Source of the DNA: Andreprevotia lacus DSM 23236
Lineage (GTDB): Bacteria > Pseudomonadota > Gammaproteobacteria > Burkholderiales > Chitinibacteraceae
Assembly: GCF_900176275.1 (NCBI RefSeq)
Contig: NZ_FWXD01000003.1
Span: forward strand, 1 to 64,000
Reading direction: 5' to 3'
Length of the DNA stretch: 64,000 nucleotides
Part shown: positions 53,198 through 62,892 of the stretch, in pieces
How positions within the stretch are numbered: the stretch's first letter is position 1
Layout: every line of letters starts with the position of its first letter
Position numbers and translations under genes: made by a program
Notes under the pieces: model-generated
Seen by the model: only the letters and a program-made list of their open reading frames with translations
What the model was told of the DNA's origin: nothing
Databases searched by the model: none

Positions 53198-53812
53198 TCA
53201 GCCTTCGCGCGACACCAGCACTTCGTCGATCAGGCCGTATTTCTTGGCTTCTTCCGAGCTCATGAAATTGTCACGGTCGGTATCGCGTTCCACCGTTTCC
53301 AGCGATTGGCCGGTGTGTCGGGCCAGCAGCTCGTTCAACTGGCGCTTGGTCTTGATCAACTCGCGGGCGTGGATTTCGATGTCCGATGCCTGGCCTTGCA
53401 GGCCGCCAATCAGCGGCTGGTGGATCATGATGCGCGAATTGGGCAGCGCAAAGCGCTTGCCTTCGGCGCCACCTGCCAGCAGGAAGGCGCCCATGCTGGC
53501 CGCCATGCCGATGCACAGGGTAGAGACCTTGGGCTTGATGAACTGCATGGTGTCGTAAATCGACATGCCTGCCGTCACCGAGCCACCCGGCGAGTTGATG
53601 TAGAGGTGGATATCCTTGTCCGGGTTTTCGCTCTCAAGGAACAGCAACTGTGCCACCACCACGTTGGCGACTGCATCGTTCACCGGGCCGACGAGGAAAA
53701 TGACGCGCTCTTTCAAGAGGCGCGAATAGATGTCATAGGCACGCTCGCCACGGCCGCTTTGCTCGATCACCATCGGCACATAGCCGAGGTTCTGCGGATC
53801 AAATTGCTGCAT
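53198..53812 (-). CDS. clpP: ClpP protease proteolytic subunit
   Basis: A 204-residue serine peptidase with Ser106 in GMAASMGAF and His131 in [11 protein letters not shown], and an Asp in [10 protein letters not shown]. It forms the barrel that works with ClpX. Upstream lies tig at 145 bases, downstream clpX. Confidence 0.97.
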   Translation of the reverse strand: MQQFDPQNLGYVPMVIEQSGRGERAYDIYSRLLKERVIFLVGPVNDAVANVVVAQLLFLESENPDKDIHLYINSPGGSVTAGMSIYDTMQFIKPKVSTLCIGMAASMGAFLLAGGAEGKRFALPNSRIMIHQPLIGGLQGQASDIEIHARELIKTKRQLNELLARHTGQSLETVERDTDRDNFMSSEEAKKYGLIDEVLVSREG

Positions 53813-53957
53813 CCTGTTTCCCCTGGGTTCGCTACATGGGCCGTCGCCGCATCGTGCTGCGCCGGCAAGAATAAGTACGGCGCGGAAACCGCTGCGCCAT
53901 CGAGATGGACATCAGGGCGCCGCGCCGGTTTTACAAGGTGCTATCGAACTAAATCGA

Positions 53958-55265
53958 TCAGCCTTGCTGGCCCATCAGCTCGTCAAAGCCGACCGCCTTC
54001 TCTACAGCCTTGGCCTTGGACAGCACGAAGTCAACCACGTTGTCTTCCAGCGCCATCGATTCCGGGCCGGCCAGACGTTCACGCTTCTCGTAATACCAAG
54101 CCACGACATCGGTCGGGTCTTCGTAGTTTTGCGCCAGTTCGTCGATGATGGCCTTGATCTGTTCAGCCTTCGGCTCCAGACCATTGGCCTTCACCAGCTC
54201 GGCCAGCACCAGACCCAGATGGACACGGCGCTGAGCTTGCTGTTCGAACATGGCCGGCGACAGCGGCACCAGCTTCGGGTCAATGCCGCGTTGCTTCAGG
54301 TCAGCCTGGGCTTGCTCGGCCAGGCGGCCGATTTCCAGTTGCACCAGCGCCTTCGGCAGATCCACCGGAGTGGTTTCGATGATGGCGCTCATGACGTTTT
54401 CCTTGGCGCGCGCCTTCAGGCGGAACTTCACTTCGCGCTCGAGGTTGCTCTTCACTTCCTCGCGCATCTTGGCAATGTCGCCGTCGGCAATGCCCAGGCT
54501 CTTGGCAAACTCTTCGTTCACTTCCGGCAGCTTGGCTTCAGCCACGTTCTTCACGGTAATGGCGAACACGGCGGTCTTGCCGGCCACGTCCTTGCCTTGA
54601 TAGTCGGCCGGGAAGTTGACGGTCACGTCCTTGGCTTCATCTTCCTTCATGCCGACGATGCCGGCTTCGAACTCGGGCAGCATCTGGCCCTTGCCCAGCA
54701 GGAAGGCGTAGTTCTGTGCGGTGCCACCGTCAAACGCCACACCGTCGATGGTACCGACGAAGTCGATGATCACGCGGTCTTCGTTCGCAGCAGCGCGCTC
54801 GACGCGCTCGTAACGGGTGCGTTGCTTGCGCAGGATGTCCAGGGTCTTGTCGATCTCGGCATCGCTCACGCTCAGTGTCGGCTTTTCGATTTCCTTGCCG
54901 GCGAAGTCACCCAGCTTCACTTCCGGGTACACCTCGAAAGTCGCGACGAATTCGAAGTCGCCCTCTTCCGAGCTGCCTTCCTTCGGCTCGAAACGCGGAT
55001 AGCCGGCAACCTGGATCTGATCCTTGGCCACGGCTTCGCCGAACGAACGCTCTACGGTTTCGCCCAGCACTTCTTCCTGCACGCGGAAGCCGAATTGTTG
55101 CGACACGATGCTCAGCGGCGCCTTGCCCGGACGGAAACCGTCGATCTTGGCAGTCTTGGCCACGCGCTTCAGGCGGGCATCCACTTGCTTGGCAATTTCT
55201 TCACGCGGAATGGCAAAGCTCAGACGGCGCTCGAGCTGGCCCAGGGTTTCCAGTTGTACTTGCAT
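53958..55265 (-). CDS. tig: Trigger factor
   Basis: A 435-residue ribosome-associated chaperone and prolyl isomerase: N-terminal ribosome-binding domain with the signature GFRPGKAP, an FKBP domain (DRVIIDFVGTIDGVAFDGGTAQNY, LGKGQMLPEFEAGIVGMK), and the long C-terminal chaperone domain. ATG 55265 has AAGGAAC; the longer frame to 55367 has no family sequence. First gene of the tig-clpP-clpX-lon series. Confidence 0.96.
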   Translation of the reverse strand: MQVQLETLGQLERRLSFAIPREEIAKQVDARLKRVAKTAKIDGFRPGKAPLSIVSQQFGFRVQEEVLGETVERSFGEAVAKDQIQVAGYPRFEPKEGSSEEGDFEFVATFEVYPEVKLGDFAGKEIEKPTLSVSDAEIDKTLDILRKQRTRYERVERAAANEDRVIIDFVGTIDGVAFDGGTAQNYAFLLGKGQMLPEFEAGIVGMKEDEAKDVTVNFPADYQGKDVAGKTAVFAITVKNVAEAKLPEVNEEFAKSLGIADGDIAKMREEVKSNLEREVKFRLKARAKENVMSAIIETTPVDLPKALVQLEIGRLAEQAQADLKQRGIDPKLVPLSPAMFEQQAQRRVHLGLVLAELVKANGLEPKAEQIKAIIDELAQNYEDPTDVVAWYYEKRERLAGPESMALEDNVVDFVLSKAKAVEKAVGFDELMGQQG

Positions 55266-55398
55266 GTTCGTTCCTTGACTTGTCCGGCCGTCTCGCGTGA
55301 CGGGATGGATGAGAAAACGGGAATCAATCAACAGGCGGTGCGGCGATAGCACCCAGGCGGGACGCATCGACCAGGCCGACGCGCTGCAATCTTGATGC

Positions 55399-55483
55399 TG
55401 GTGCGAGCGGAGAGACTCGAACTCTCACGCCTTACGGCGCTGGAACCTAAATCCAGTGCGTCTACCAATTCCGCCACGCTCGC
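55399..55483 (-). tRNA. tRNA-Leu (TAG)
   Basis: 85 bases with encoded CCA and the long variable arm of leucine tRNAs. Acceptor GCGAGCG/CGCTCGC, anticodon loop ATTTAGG with anticodon TAG, T-loop TTCGAGT. Confidence 0.95.
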
Positions 55484-55597
55484 ACAATCATGTATCGCCA
55501 AGTCGACCAAACCGCTGCCTGACTCGGGAAAAGGAGGATTATAGGGAAAGCCTGACCAGATAACAAACCTGCCTCTGGTAAAGCAGGCGACGAGCGG

Positions 55598-57277
55598 TCA
55601 GTTCAGCAGCAGCCCCATCTGCGCCAGCGGCTGCGGCAGCGCATAAAGCAGGTAACGTTCCTTGTCATCGCCCGGCCGTGCCACCACCAGTTGCGGCTGC
55701 AATGGCTGGCTGAAATGCGGCGCCCAGCCGTTCTCGCTCTGCACCAGCAACCAGCGGCACTGGCCTGCGGCCGGCTGGGTTTCCAGCCGCAGGGTTTGCG
55801 CGCGGCCATAGTGCGACAGCAGCGCACGCTGCGGCTCGCCCAGTCGCAAACTGGCCACACAACCATCCTTCAGCGCCAGATGCAGCGGATGACGCAGCAT
55901 GCGGAACGGCAGGCGATAGGCCATCTGCTCGTCCAGCGCCGGCAGATAGACCGTGCCCAGCATGCCCCAGATGCCCGCCAGCAACACCGCCCAGCGCCAC
56001 AAGCCCCCGGACAGGCGCTGCGTCGGCGCCTGCTGCCACAGCGCGTACAGCCCCAGCAGCAGCAAGCCGGCCGCAACCCAGGCCAGCGGCACCCAATGCG
56101 GCTGCCAGCCGCCAAAGCGGCGCGACACCACTGCATAGACCTTGGCCGGCGCACCAGTCGCCAGCGCATAGCCGCCCAGCAGCAGCAGGCCGAGCACCAG
56201 CAATGCGATCAGTGCCCACAACACGCGCCCCGGCACGCGCAGCGTCGCCGTTTCGCGCACACCGGCCACGGCCAGCAGCGATAGCGGCACCAGCAAGGGC
56301 ATGCCATACAGCTCGCGCGCGTCGGATGCAGCGCTCAGTACCGAAAAACCAATGATGAAGAACACACCCGGCGCCACCAGCCGCAGCAACTGTTTGTCGC
56401 GGAAATAGCACCACGCGCCGTAGAGCACCAGCGGCCAGGCCGGCAGCGCATACCAGGGCAGCAGCTTGAAATAGAAACCATGCGTGGCGCGCGGCCCCAG
56501 GTGATTGGTGCCAAAGAAGCGGCCGAAGTTGTTGTCCCACCACCAGGTGTGGAACAACTCGGGGCTGCGCTGATAGAGCGCGCTCATCCACAGCGCCGGC
56601 AAGGGCAGGAACACCAGCAGTGCAATCAGCAGGGTGAGTGCATGGCGGCGAGTACGATAGGCTGGTGACAGCGCGGGCAACAGCAAGGCCGTCAAGCCGA
56701 CCACGCCCGGCCCGATCAGCCCCTTGGAGAGCAACGCCACAGCCACGCCCGCCCCCAGCAGCACGCCGGCCAGGCGCGGCCGGCGCGGCGCCAGCACCAG
56801 ACCATAGGTCGCCCAGGCGATGCCGGCAAACAGCGCGGTATCGGTAATCAACTGGTGCGCACGCACCGGAAAACCGAGGCAGCCCAGCAGGATAATCACC
56901 GCCCAGCGGCCATAGCCGCGCCCGAACAGCTCACGCGCAGCCAGCGCAATGCCCAGCATGGCAAGGCCGATGTACAGACCAGTGGCCAGCCGCATCGCAT
57001 CAACCGGCGCCAGCAACCATCCGCCCAGCGCATTGTTCAACAGCGCGGCGGTAATGAAATACAGCGGCGGCTTTTCCATGAACGGCTCGCCGGCCAGGGT
57101 CGGCACTACCCAGTCACCGGTATTGCTGATGTGGCTGATCAACCCGAAGGTATAAGCGCCATCGGGTTTCCACGGCTCACTGCCGAACAGGCCAGGCAGC
57201 AGCCAGACGAGGGCCAGCAGGCAAACGGCCCACAGCGGCGGCGAGGCCAGCAGTTGACGAGTATTGGTGAGGGACAT
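55598..57277 (-). CDS. PMT/ArnT-like membrane glycosyltransferase
   Basis: A 559-residue inner-membrane protein with about 11-12 helices. The first periplasmic loop has SEPWKPDGAYTFGLISHI and GDWVVPTLAGEPFMEKPPLYFITAAL, the pattern of GT-C transferases such as ArnT (dolichyl- or undecaprenyl-linked sugar donors). It could glycosylate lipid A or a protein; no arn operon is nearby. Confidence 0.85.
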   Translation of the reverse strand: MSLTNTRQLLASPPLWAVCLLALVWLLPGLFGSEPWKPDGAYTFGLISHISNTGDWVVPTLAGEPFMEKPPLYFITAALLNNALGGWLLAPVDAMRLATGLYIGLAMLGIALAARELFGRGYGRWAVIILLGCLGFPVRAHQLITDTALFAGIAWATYGLVLAPRRPRLAGVLLGAGVAVALLSKGLIGPGVVGLTALLLPALSPAYRTRRHALTLLIALLVFLPLPALWMSALYQRSPELFHTWWWDNNFGRFFGTNHLGPRATHGFYFKLLPWYALPAWPLVLYGAWCYFRDKQLLRLVAPGVFFIIGFSVLSAASDARELYGMPLLVPLSLLAVAGVRETATLRVPGRVLWALIALLVLGLLLLGGYALATGAPAKVYAVVSRRFGGWQPHWVPLAWVAAGLLLLGLYALWQQAPTQRLSGGLWRWAVLLAGIWGMLGTVYLPALDEQMAYRLPFRMLRHPLHLALKDGCVASLRLGEPQRALLSHYGRAQTLRLETQPAAGQCRWLLVQSENGWAPHFSQPLQPQLVVARPGDDKERYLLYALPQPLAQMGLLLN

Positions 57278-57405
57278 GTAAAGAAAACGTTAAGCAGCGC
57301 AAACGGCGCAACGATAGCAGAGTCGCGCGCCGGGCGCGCGCGGCAAAGTTGCCACGAAGCGCGGGCGTACCGGCTCGTGGCAACACGCTGGCAAAGAAAT
57401 GAAGG

Positions 57406-58200
57406 TCAGTGCTGATCGGCCAGCTTGCGCAGCACGCGCGATACGGCCGCGAAACCGAAGCTGCCGGTGACCGCCACGCTGGCGCCAAAGCCGCCTTCGC
57501 AGTCCAGCCGCACCGCACCCTCGCCCTCTACCCCCATATGCTGGGGCTTGTGCGCGCAGACCGTGCCATCAAGCTGCGGGTACAGCAGCTGCTCGGTCGA
57601 ATACACGCAATCGACGCCAAATTTCTTGTCACCCTTGGGGAAACCGTATTCGCGCCGCAACAAGGCACGCACCTTGGACGCCAGCGGGTCCTGGATGGTG
57701 CGGGTGAGGTCATCAATGCGGATTTGCGTCGGGTCGGTCTGACCACCGGCACCGCCGGTGGTAATCAGCTTGACCTTGTGGCGCTTGCACCAGGCAATGA
57801 TGGCCGCCTTGGTCTTGACGCTGTCGATGGCGTCGATCACGTAATCAAAGCCACGACCAAGGTAGTCATCGAGATTTTCCGCCACGACGAAATCTTCGAC
57901 CGCGTGCACTTCGCAATCCGGGTTGATGGCGAGGATGCGTGCCTTGAGCACCGCCACCTTCATGCGGCCGTAGTTGCCCAGCATGGCCGGCAGCTGGCGG
58001 TTGGTGTTGGACACGCACACGTCATCGAGGTCGATCAGCGTGATCTTGCCGACGCCGGAGCGCGCCAGCGCCTCGGCCGACCATGACCCCACACCGCCAA
58101 CGCCGATCACGCACACGTGCGCGGCGCGGAAGCGCTCCAGCGCCGCACGGCCATACAAACGGGCAATGCCGCCGAAGCGGCGCTCGTACGACTGTTCCAT
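57406..58200 (-). CDS. tcdA: tRNA threonylcarbamoyladenosine dehydratase (TcdA/CsdL)
   Basis: A 264-residue E1/ThiF-like protein: RRFGGIARLYG, nucleotide-binding VCVIGVGGVGSWSAEALARSGVG, IDLDDVCVSNTNRQ, YVIDAIDSVKTKAAI and GGAGGQTDPTQI. It cyclises t6A37 of tRNA to ct6A. It starts 16 bases after rimO, so the two form an operon. ATG 58200 chosen by the family start MEQSYERRFGG. Confidence 0.93.
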   Translation of the reverse strand: MEQSYERRFGGIARLYGRAALERFRAAHVCVIGVGGVGSWSAEALARSGVGKITLIDLDDVCVSNTNRQLPAMLGNYGRMKVAVLKARILAINPDCEVHAVEDFVVAENLDDYLGRGFDYVIDAIDSVKTKAAIIAWCKRHKVKLITTGGAGGQTDPTQIRIDDLTRTIQDPLASKVRALLRREYGFPKGDKKFGVDCVYSTEQLLYPQLDGTVCAHKPQHMGVEGEGAVRLDCEGGFGASVAVTGSFGFAAVSRVLRKLADQH

Positions 58201-58216
58201 GCTCAAGCCGCGCCGA

Positions 58217-59542
58217 TCAAAGCTGCTCGGCCCACAGATCGTGCTCGTCCGCATTGGTGATGCGCACTTGCACGAAATCACCCGGCTTCACGCCCGGTGC
58301 CGGGTCGAAATACACCAGGCCGTCGATTTCCGGCGCATCGGCATAAGTACGGGCCACGGCGCCTTCTTCGTCGATCTCATCGACCAGCACGGTGTACTCG
58401 CGGCCGATCTTGGCCTGCAGGCGTGCCGCCGAAATGGCCGCCTGCTTCTCCATGAAGCGGCGCTTGCGGTCTTCGGCAATGTCTTCCGGCACATGGTCAG
58501 GCAAGTCGTTGGCGGTGGCGCCATCGACCGGCGAATAGGTGAAACAGCCGACGCGATCAAGCTGCGCTTCATCCAGGAAGGCCAGCAACTCCTCGAACTC
58601 GGCCTCGGTCTCACCCGGGAAACCAACGATGAAGGTCGAGCGTATGGTCAGGTCCGGGCAGATGGCACGCCATGCCTTGATGCGCTCGAGTACGTTGGCG
58701 CTGTTGGCCGGGCGCTTCATCAACTTGAGGATGCGCTGGTTGGCGTGCTGGAACGGGATATCCAGATACGGCACGATCTTGCCTTCCGCCATCAGCGGAA
58801 TCACTTCATCGACGTGCGGGTAGGGGTAGACATAGTGCAGGCGCGCCCAGATGCCCAGCTTGCCCAGTTCTTCGCACAGCTCGGTCATGCGGGTCTTGAC
58901 CGGGCGGCCGTTGTGGAAGCCGGTCTTGTACTTCACATCCACGCCGTAGGCGGAGGTGTCCTGCGAAATGATCAGCAGTTCCTTCACGCCCGACTTGGCC
59001 AGGTTTTCGGCCTCTTTCAGCACGTCATGAATGGGGCGGCTGACCAGATCACCACGCATGCTCGGGATGATGCAGAAGGTGCAACGATGGTTGCAGCCTT
59101 CGGAAATCTTCAGGTAGGCATAGTGCTTGGGCGTCAGCTTGACGCCGGCCGGCGGCACCAGGTCAACAAAGGGGTCATGCGGCTTGGGCAGATGCTGGTG
59201 CACGTGGTTGAGCACCTCGTCGCGCGCATGCGCGCCGGTCACCGCCAGCACCTTGGGGTGCACTTCGCGGATCATGTCGCCATCTTTCTTGGCACCCAGG
59301 CAGCCGGTGACGATCACCTTGCCGTTTTCGGCCAGCGCCTCGCCAATCGCATCCAGCGACTCCTGCACGGCGGAGTCGATGAAGCCACAAGTGTTGACGA
59401 CCACCAGATCGGCATCGTCATACGAAGGCGAAATCTCGTAACCCTCGGCACGCAGCTGGGTAATGATCTGTTCGGAGTCTACGAGGGCTTTCGGGCAACC
59501 TAAGGATACGAGCCCGACACGGGGAATCTTGTTCACGGCCAT
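58217..59542 (-). CDS. rimO: Ribosomal protein S12 methylthiotransferase RimO
   Basis: A 441-residue enzyme (the length of E. coli RimO): N-terminal UPF0004 domain with three Cys (LGCPKA, NTCGF, GCLGA) for one Fe4S4 cluster, radical-SAM domain with C-x3-C-x2-C in GCNHRCTFC, and a C-terminal TRAM domain ([29 protein letters not shown]). It thiomethylates Asp89 of S12. AGAGAG precedes the ATG. Confidence 0.95.
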   Translation of the reverse strand: MAVNKIPRVGLVSLGCPKALVDSEQIITQLRAEGYEISPSYDDADLVVVNTCGFIDSAVQESLDAIGEALAENGKVIVTGCLGAKKDGDMIREVHPKVLAVTGAHARDEVLNHVHQHLPKPHDPFVDLVPPAGVKLTPKHYAYLKISEGCNHRCTFCIIPSMRGDLVSRPIHDVLKEAENLAKSGVKELLIISQDTSAYGVDVKYKTGFHNGRPVKTRMTELCEELGKLGIWARLHYVYPYPHVDEVIPLMAEGKIVPYLDIPFQHANQRILKLMKRPANSANVLERIKAWRAICPDLTIRSTFIVGFPGETEAEFEELLAFLDEAQLDRVGCFTYSPVDGATANDLPDHVPEDIAEDRKRRFMEKQAAISAARLQAKIGREYTVLVDEIDEEGAVARTYADAPEIDGLVYFDPAPGVKPGDFVQVRITNADEHDLWAEQL

Positions 59543-59693
59543 CTCTCTGCCATGGGAAAACCCGATAGTATACAGCGGTTTAGCACAAAACCGGCAATCG
59601 ATCTTCCGTACGGAGCACACGGCGGCAGCTTTGCAAAGGGATCAAGCGCTTGCGAGGGCCGCGCCCCTGCAGCACGCCACCGCACACATCATG

Positions 59694-59705
59694 CATGCCG
59701 GCATG
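59694..59705. promoter_or_regulatory. 12-bp palindrome upstream of folE
   Basis: CATGCCGGCATG, perfectly self-complementary, in the 287-base gap between divergent rimO and folE. Possible operator; no regulator gene adjoins. Confidence 0.3.
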
Positions 59706-59829
59706 AAACCTGCTCATGCCCAAGCGGTGTTATTGCCCGGGCATGGCGCCCAAGCGCAATCAGCAGGATAATCCACACTGGACACACGCACAGGCGCGCA
59801 GCATGGCTGCGCGCATACAAGGCTTCAGA

Positions 59830-60543
59830 ATGAGCAAACCCGGCATCACCCCCGAGCAACTGCTGGCCCTGCCGGCATCCGAGCGCATCCGCCGCCGCCT
59901 GCAGTCGGCCGGCGTGCGCTACCACGCCAATGACAATATCTCGGCCTTCATCGAAGGGGGCGAGCTGGATGAGCTGCAAGCCGAAGTGCAGGACAAGCTG
60001 CGCGGCGTACTGGAAAGCCTGGTGATCGACACCCAGAGCGACCACAACACGCAGGACACCGCCAAGCGCGTGGCCAAGATGTTCATCCGCGAGGTATTCC
60101 GCGGCCGCTACGATGCCATGCCGCCGGTAACCGAATTCCCGAACATCGAACGCCTGAACGAGCTGATGATCGTCGGCCCCATCACCGTGCGCAGCGCGTG
60201 CTCGCACCACCTGTGCCCCATCCTGGGCCGCGTCTGGGTGGGTGTGATGCCGAACGAGCACTCCAACCTGATCGGGCTGTCGAAATATGCACGACTGATC
60301 GAGTGGATCATGAACCGGCCGCAGATCCAGGAAGAAGCCGTCTCGCAGGTGGCCGATCTGCTGCAGGAGCGCCTGCAGCCCGACGGACTGGCCATCGTGA
60401 TGGAAGCAGATCATTTCTGCATGCACTGGCGCGGCGTGAAGGATACCGATGCCAAGATGACCAATAGCGTGATGCGCGGCTCCTTCCTGCGCGACTCGAC
60501 CCTGCGGCGCGAATTCCTCGCGCTGATGCCCAAACGAGGTTAA
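59830..60543 (+). CDS. folE: GTP cyclohydrolase I
   Basis: A 237-residue enzyme that makes dihydroneopterin triphosphate from GTP, the first step of folate and pterin synthesis. Zinc ligands: Cys and His in SACSHHLCPILGRVWVG and the later Cys in ADHFCMHWRGVKDTDAKMTNSVMRGSF. The active-site loop is divergent from the classical CEHHF form. ATG 59830 has AAGG; the frame is open further upstream. It is followed after 5 bases by a BLUF gene. Confidence 0.88.
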   Translation: MSKPGITPEQLLALPASERIRRRLQSAGVRYHANDNISAFIEGGELDELQAEVQDKLRGVLESLVIDTQSDHNTQDTAKRVAKMFIREVFRGRYDAMPPVTEFPNIERLNELMIVGPITVRSACSHHLCPILGRVWVGVMPNEHSNLIGLSKYARLIEWIMNRPQIQEEAVSQVADLLQERLQPDGLAIVMEADHFCMHWRGVKDTDAKMTNSVMRGSFLRDSTLRREFLALMPKRG

Positions 60544-60548
60544 ACCCC

Positions 60549-60974
60549 ATGCTCGTCCGCTTGATCTACGCCAGCCGCGCCCAGGAAACCATCAGCAACG
60601 AGATGGTGGATGCCATCCTGCAATCGGCCCGCAAGCACAATGCCACCAACGGCATCACCGGTGTACTGGCTTATGGTAACGACGTATTCCTGCAAGCGCT
60701 GGAGGGCGGACGCGAGCAGGTCAACCTGTTGTACCAGCGCCTGGGCCGCGACGCGCGCCACACCGACCTGACCGTGCTCGACTACGGCGAAGTCGACGCA
60801 CGCCAATATGCCGGCTGGAGCATGGGGCGCGGCAAGCTTGATCGCGTCAACCTCACCCTGCTGCTCAAGTATTCGCCGCTGCCGGTGCTGGACCCCTACA
60901 GCATGAACGGCCCGGCCGTGGCGGCACTGCTGCAGGAGCTGGTGTCGTCGGCCTCCTTCGTCTGCCGTGACTGA
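60549..60974 (+). CDS. Single-domain BLUF blue-light photoreceptor
   Basis: A 141-residue FAD-binding BLUF protein with the photocycle residues: Tyr7 in VRLIYASR, Asn34 in NATNGITGVL, Gln49 in FLQALEGG, Trp90 and Met92 in GWSMG. The C-terminal 40 residues form the short helical cap of stand-alone BLUF proteins; no output domain is attached. Its ribosome site (GAGG) lies in the last codons of folE, so the two are tightly coupled. It probably acts by binding a partner. Confidence 0.92.
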   Translation: MLVRLIYASRAQETISNEMVDAILQSARKHNATNGITGVLAYGNDVFLQALEGGREQVNLLYQRLGRDARHTDLTVLDYGEVDARQYAGWSMGRGKLDRVNLTLLLKYSPLPVLDPYSMNGPAVAALLQELVSSASFVCRD

Positions 60975-60991
60975 GTGAGCTGCCGGAAAAC

Positions 60992-61021
60992 AAAAAGGGC
61001 ATACCGCGGTATGCCCTTTTT
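60992..61021. terminator. Bidirectional rho-independent terminator
   Basis: Stem AAAAAGGGCATACC/GGTATGCCCTTTTT with a 2-base centre between the convergent BLUF and phaR genes. Confidence 0.88.
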
Positions 61022-61035
61022 GATGCCTGCGCGCC

Positions 61036-61683
61036 TTAGCTGCTGCGCTTGCGCGGCGCCTTGGCCGGCGCCGGGCTCGGTTCCTGCACGCCGGTAGGCG
61101 GTGTGGACGGCTGCGGCTCGCCCGGTTGTGGCTCGGTCGGCTTGGCATAGCCCGGCATGCCGAAACCGGTAAACAGGTGCTTGGCGCGGTCCTGCAGCTG
61201 CTGCTGCATGTCCACGAACAGGTTGGTGCTGCTTTCCAGATAGTTGCCCATCATGCTCTGCAGCGCCGGCCCCTGGAACTTCATGAACTCGCCCCACAGA
61301 TTGGCGTTACCCAGCATCGGGTTCTCGCCATTCAGCGCGTGCTTGGCCTGATCCTGCAAGCGGGTCTGCATTTCGGCAAACAGTTGCAGGTTCTTTTCCA
61401 GATAGTTGCCCATCAGGCCCTGCATGGCGTTGCCGTAGAAGCGGATGATCTGCGTCAGCACTTCATAGCTGAACAGCGGCATGCCGCCCGCCTCTTCTTC
61501 CATGATGATCTGCAGCAGCACGCTGCGGGTGATGTCCTCGCCAGTCTTGGCGTCGGCCACCTGCAGGTCTATGCCTTCCAGCACCAGCTGCTTCACGTCG
61601 GTAAGCGTGATGTAACAGGAGGTGGCGGTATCGTAGAGCCGGCGGTTGGGATATTTCTTGATTACTCTTTTTTCGGCGCTCAT
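61036..61683 (-). CDS. phaR: Polyhydroxyalkanoate synthesis repressor PhaR
   Basis: A 215-residue protein: N-terminal PHB/PHA-accumulation DNA-binding domain (RVIKKYPNRRLYDTATSCYITLTDVKQLVLEG), two PHB_acc repeats with GNYLEKNLQLFAEMQ and GNYLESSTNLFVDMQ, and a Pro-rich tail ending KAPRKRSS. PhaR binds PHA granules and represses phasin genes when granules are absent. The phasin gene is divergent. Confidence 0.93.
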   Translation of the reverse strand: MSAEKRVIKKYPNRRLYDTATSCYITLTDVKQLVLEGIDLQVADAKTGEDITRSVLLQIIMEEEAGGMPLFSYEVLTQIIRFYGNAMQGLMGNYLEKNLQLFAEMQTRLQDQAKHALNGENPMLGNANLWGEFMKFQGPALQSMMGNYLESSTNLFVDMQQQLQDRAKHLFTGFGMPGYAKPTEPQPGEPQPSTPPTGVQEPSPAPAKAPRKRSS

Positions 61684-61738
61684 GCCACGACCTTTGCGTA
61701 CACGGATTGACTCTTAGCACGATAGCCGCCGTTCGTCG

Positions 61739-61769
61739 GCAACGCAACAGCACATGCTGCAACGCAACA
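61739..61769. promoter_or_regulatory. Candidate PhaR operator: direct repeats in the phaR-phaP space
   Basis: GCAACGCAACA occurs at 61739-61749 and 61759-61769, 20 bases apart (two helical turns), with AGCACATGCT overlapping between. PhaR is known to bind TGC-rich sites, and this lies just upstream of the putative phasin promoter. Confidence 0.5.
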
Positions 61770-61777
61770 AAAAAAGC

Positions 61778-61806
61778 TTGACGAAAGGATGAGGGCTTTC
61801 CACAAT
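61778..61806 (+). promoter_or_regulatory. Putative sigma-70 promoter of the phasin gene
   Basis: TTGACG at 61778-61783, 17-base spacer, CACAAT at 61801-61806, next to the repeated site. Confidence 0.45.
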
Positions 61807-61875
61807 AGCCTCGTATTGTGCAAAGCAACATCGGCATCGTTCCACGCCGACAACCCCATCGTTAGGAGAACTGTC

Positions 61876-62445
61876 ATGTCGCAAATTCAACAACAAGCCC
61901 AACAACAATTCAGCGATTTCGCCACCGAAAACGTTGAAACCTACCTGCGTTTTGCCCGCATCGGCCTGGATTCGGCCGAGCGCCTGCTGAAGCTGCAACT
62001 GGAAACTTCCAAGACCGCTCTGGAAGAATCGGCCAAGGCCGCCAAGGCATTCGCCGGCGTGAAAGACGTGCAGGAAGCCCTGGCACTGCGCAGCAAGCTG
62101 GCCGAAGCCAGCGTTGACCAAGCCAGCGTTTACTCGCGTCATTTCTACGAAATCGCTTCGCAAGCCCAAGCCGAAGTGTCGCAACTGGTTGAAGAGCGCA
62201 CCACTGCCTTCAACAAGAACGTGGTTGCCGGCCTGGACCGCTTCGTGAAGACTGCCCCGGCTGGCGCTGATGTTGCCGTCGCTGCCGTGAAGTCGACCGT
62301 GCAAGCCACTGCTGCCGCTGTGGACAGCCTGACCAAGGCCGCCAAGCAAGTTGCCGACTTCGCCGATGCTTCGGTGAAGGCTGCCACCACTGCCACTACC
62401 GACGCAGTGAAGGCCGCTGCCAAGAAGACCGCTGCTGCTGCCTAA
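61876..62445 (+). CDS. phaP: Phasin (PHA granule surface protein)
   Basis: A 189-residue protein: phasin_2-type N-terminal domain (FATENVETYLRFARIGLDSAERLLKLQLETSKTALEESAKAAKAFAGVKDVQEALALRSKL) with amphipathic helices, then an Ala/Lys/Thr-rich tail. It coats polyhydroxyalkanoate granules. Strong AGGAG site; codon use is more uniform than in neighbours, consistent with high expression. Confidence 0.93.
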   Translation: MSQIQQQAQQQFSDFATENVETYLRFARIGLDSAERLLKLQLETSKTALEESAKAAKAFAGVKDVQEALALRSKLAEASVDQASVYSRHFYEIASQAQAEVSQLVEERTTAFNKNVVAGLDRFVKTAPAGADVAVAAVKSTVQATAAAVDSLTKAAKQVADFADASVKAATTATTDAVKAAAKKTAAAA

Positions 62446-62463
62446 GTAGCCACGGTGCAAAAC

Positions 62464-62492
62464 AAAAGGGAGCCGCAAGGCTCCCTTTTTTA
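62464..62492 (+). terminator. Rho-independent terminator after the phasin gene
   Basis: Stem AAAAGGGAGCC/GGCTCCCTTTT with a GCAA loop and T-run. Confidence 0.88.
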
Positions 62493-62513
62493 TTGCCATA
62501 GGCACTGGACCGC

Positions 62514-62858
62514 TCAGCCAATGGCACTGCGAAATTGCTGATCCTTGTTCAAATTGCAGGACACCGACTCCACCCCTTTAATCTTGACCCTGCTGGAGGA
62601 GGCGCTCAGCGCATCCACGCCAAGCCAAATCTCCCACCACGGGCAAAGCGTGGCCATGCTATCCAATAGCTCCGCTCTTGCAGCGCCCCACTCATCTGCC
62701 TGCAATTCGGAGAAAAACTCGACCAGATAGGTATGATTCACCCAGGTACGGTAACGCTCATCGCGTCCCTGCACCTCCAGTGCACGCGCTACTTTGCGGC
62801 GGCAATTGGCCGGATCGCTACCACGATATTGCACCGTCCATTGCACCAGCATGCCCAT
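62514..62858 (-). CDS. Hypothetical protein
   Basis: A 114-residue soluble protein with no recognised domain (MLVQWTVQYRGSDPANCRRKVARALEVQGRDERYRTWVNHTYLVEFFSELQADEWGAARAELLD). Several Trp and a compact alpha/beta pattern suggest a small folded domain. Start uncertain between ATG 62858 and 62852. Downstream of the DUF1801 gene on the same strand with 34 bases between. Confidence 0.55.
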   Translation of the reverse strand: MGMLVQWTVQYRGSDPANCRRKVARALEVQGRDERYRTWVNHTYLVEFFSELQADEWGAARAELLDSMATLCPWWEIWLGVDALSASSSRVKIKGVESVSCNLNKDQQFRSAIG

Positions 62859-62892
62859 ATACAACCTACCCCCTGCGCGGGAAACAGGCCGC

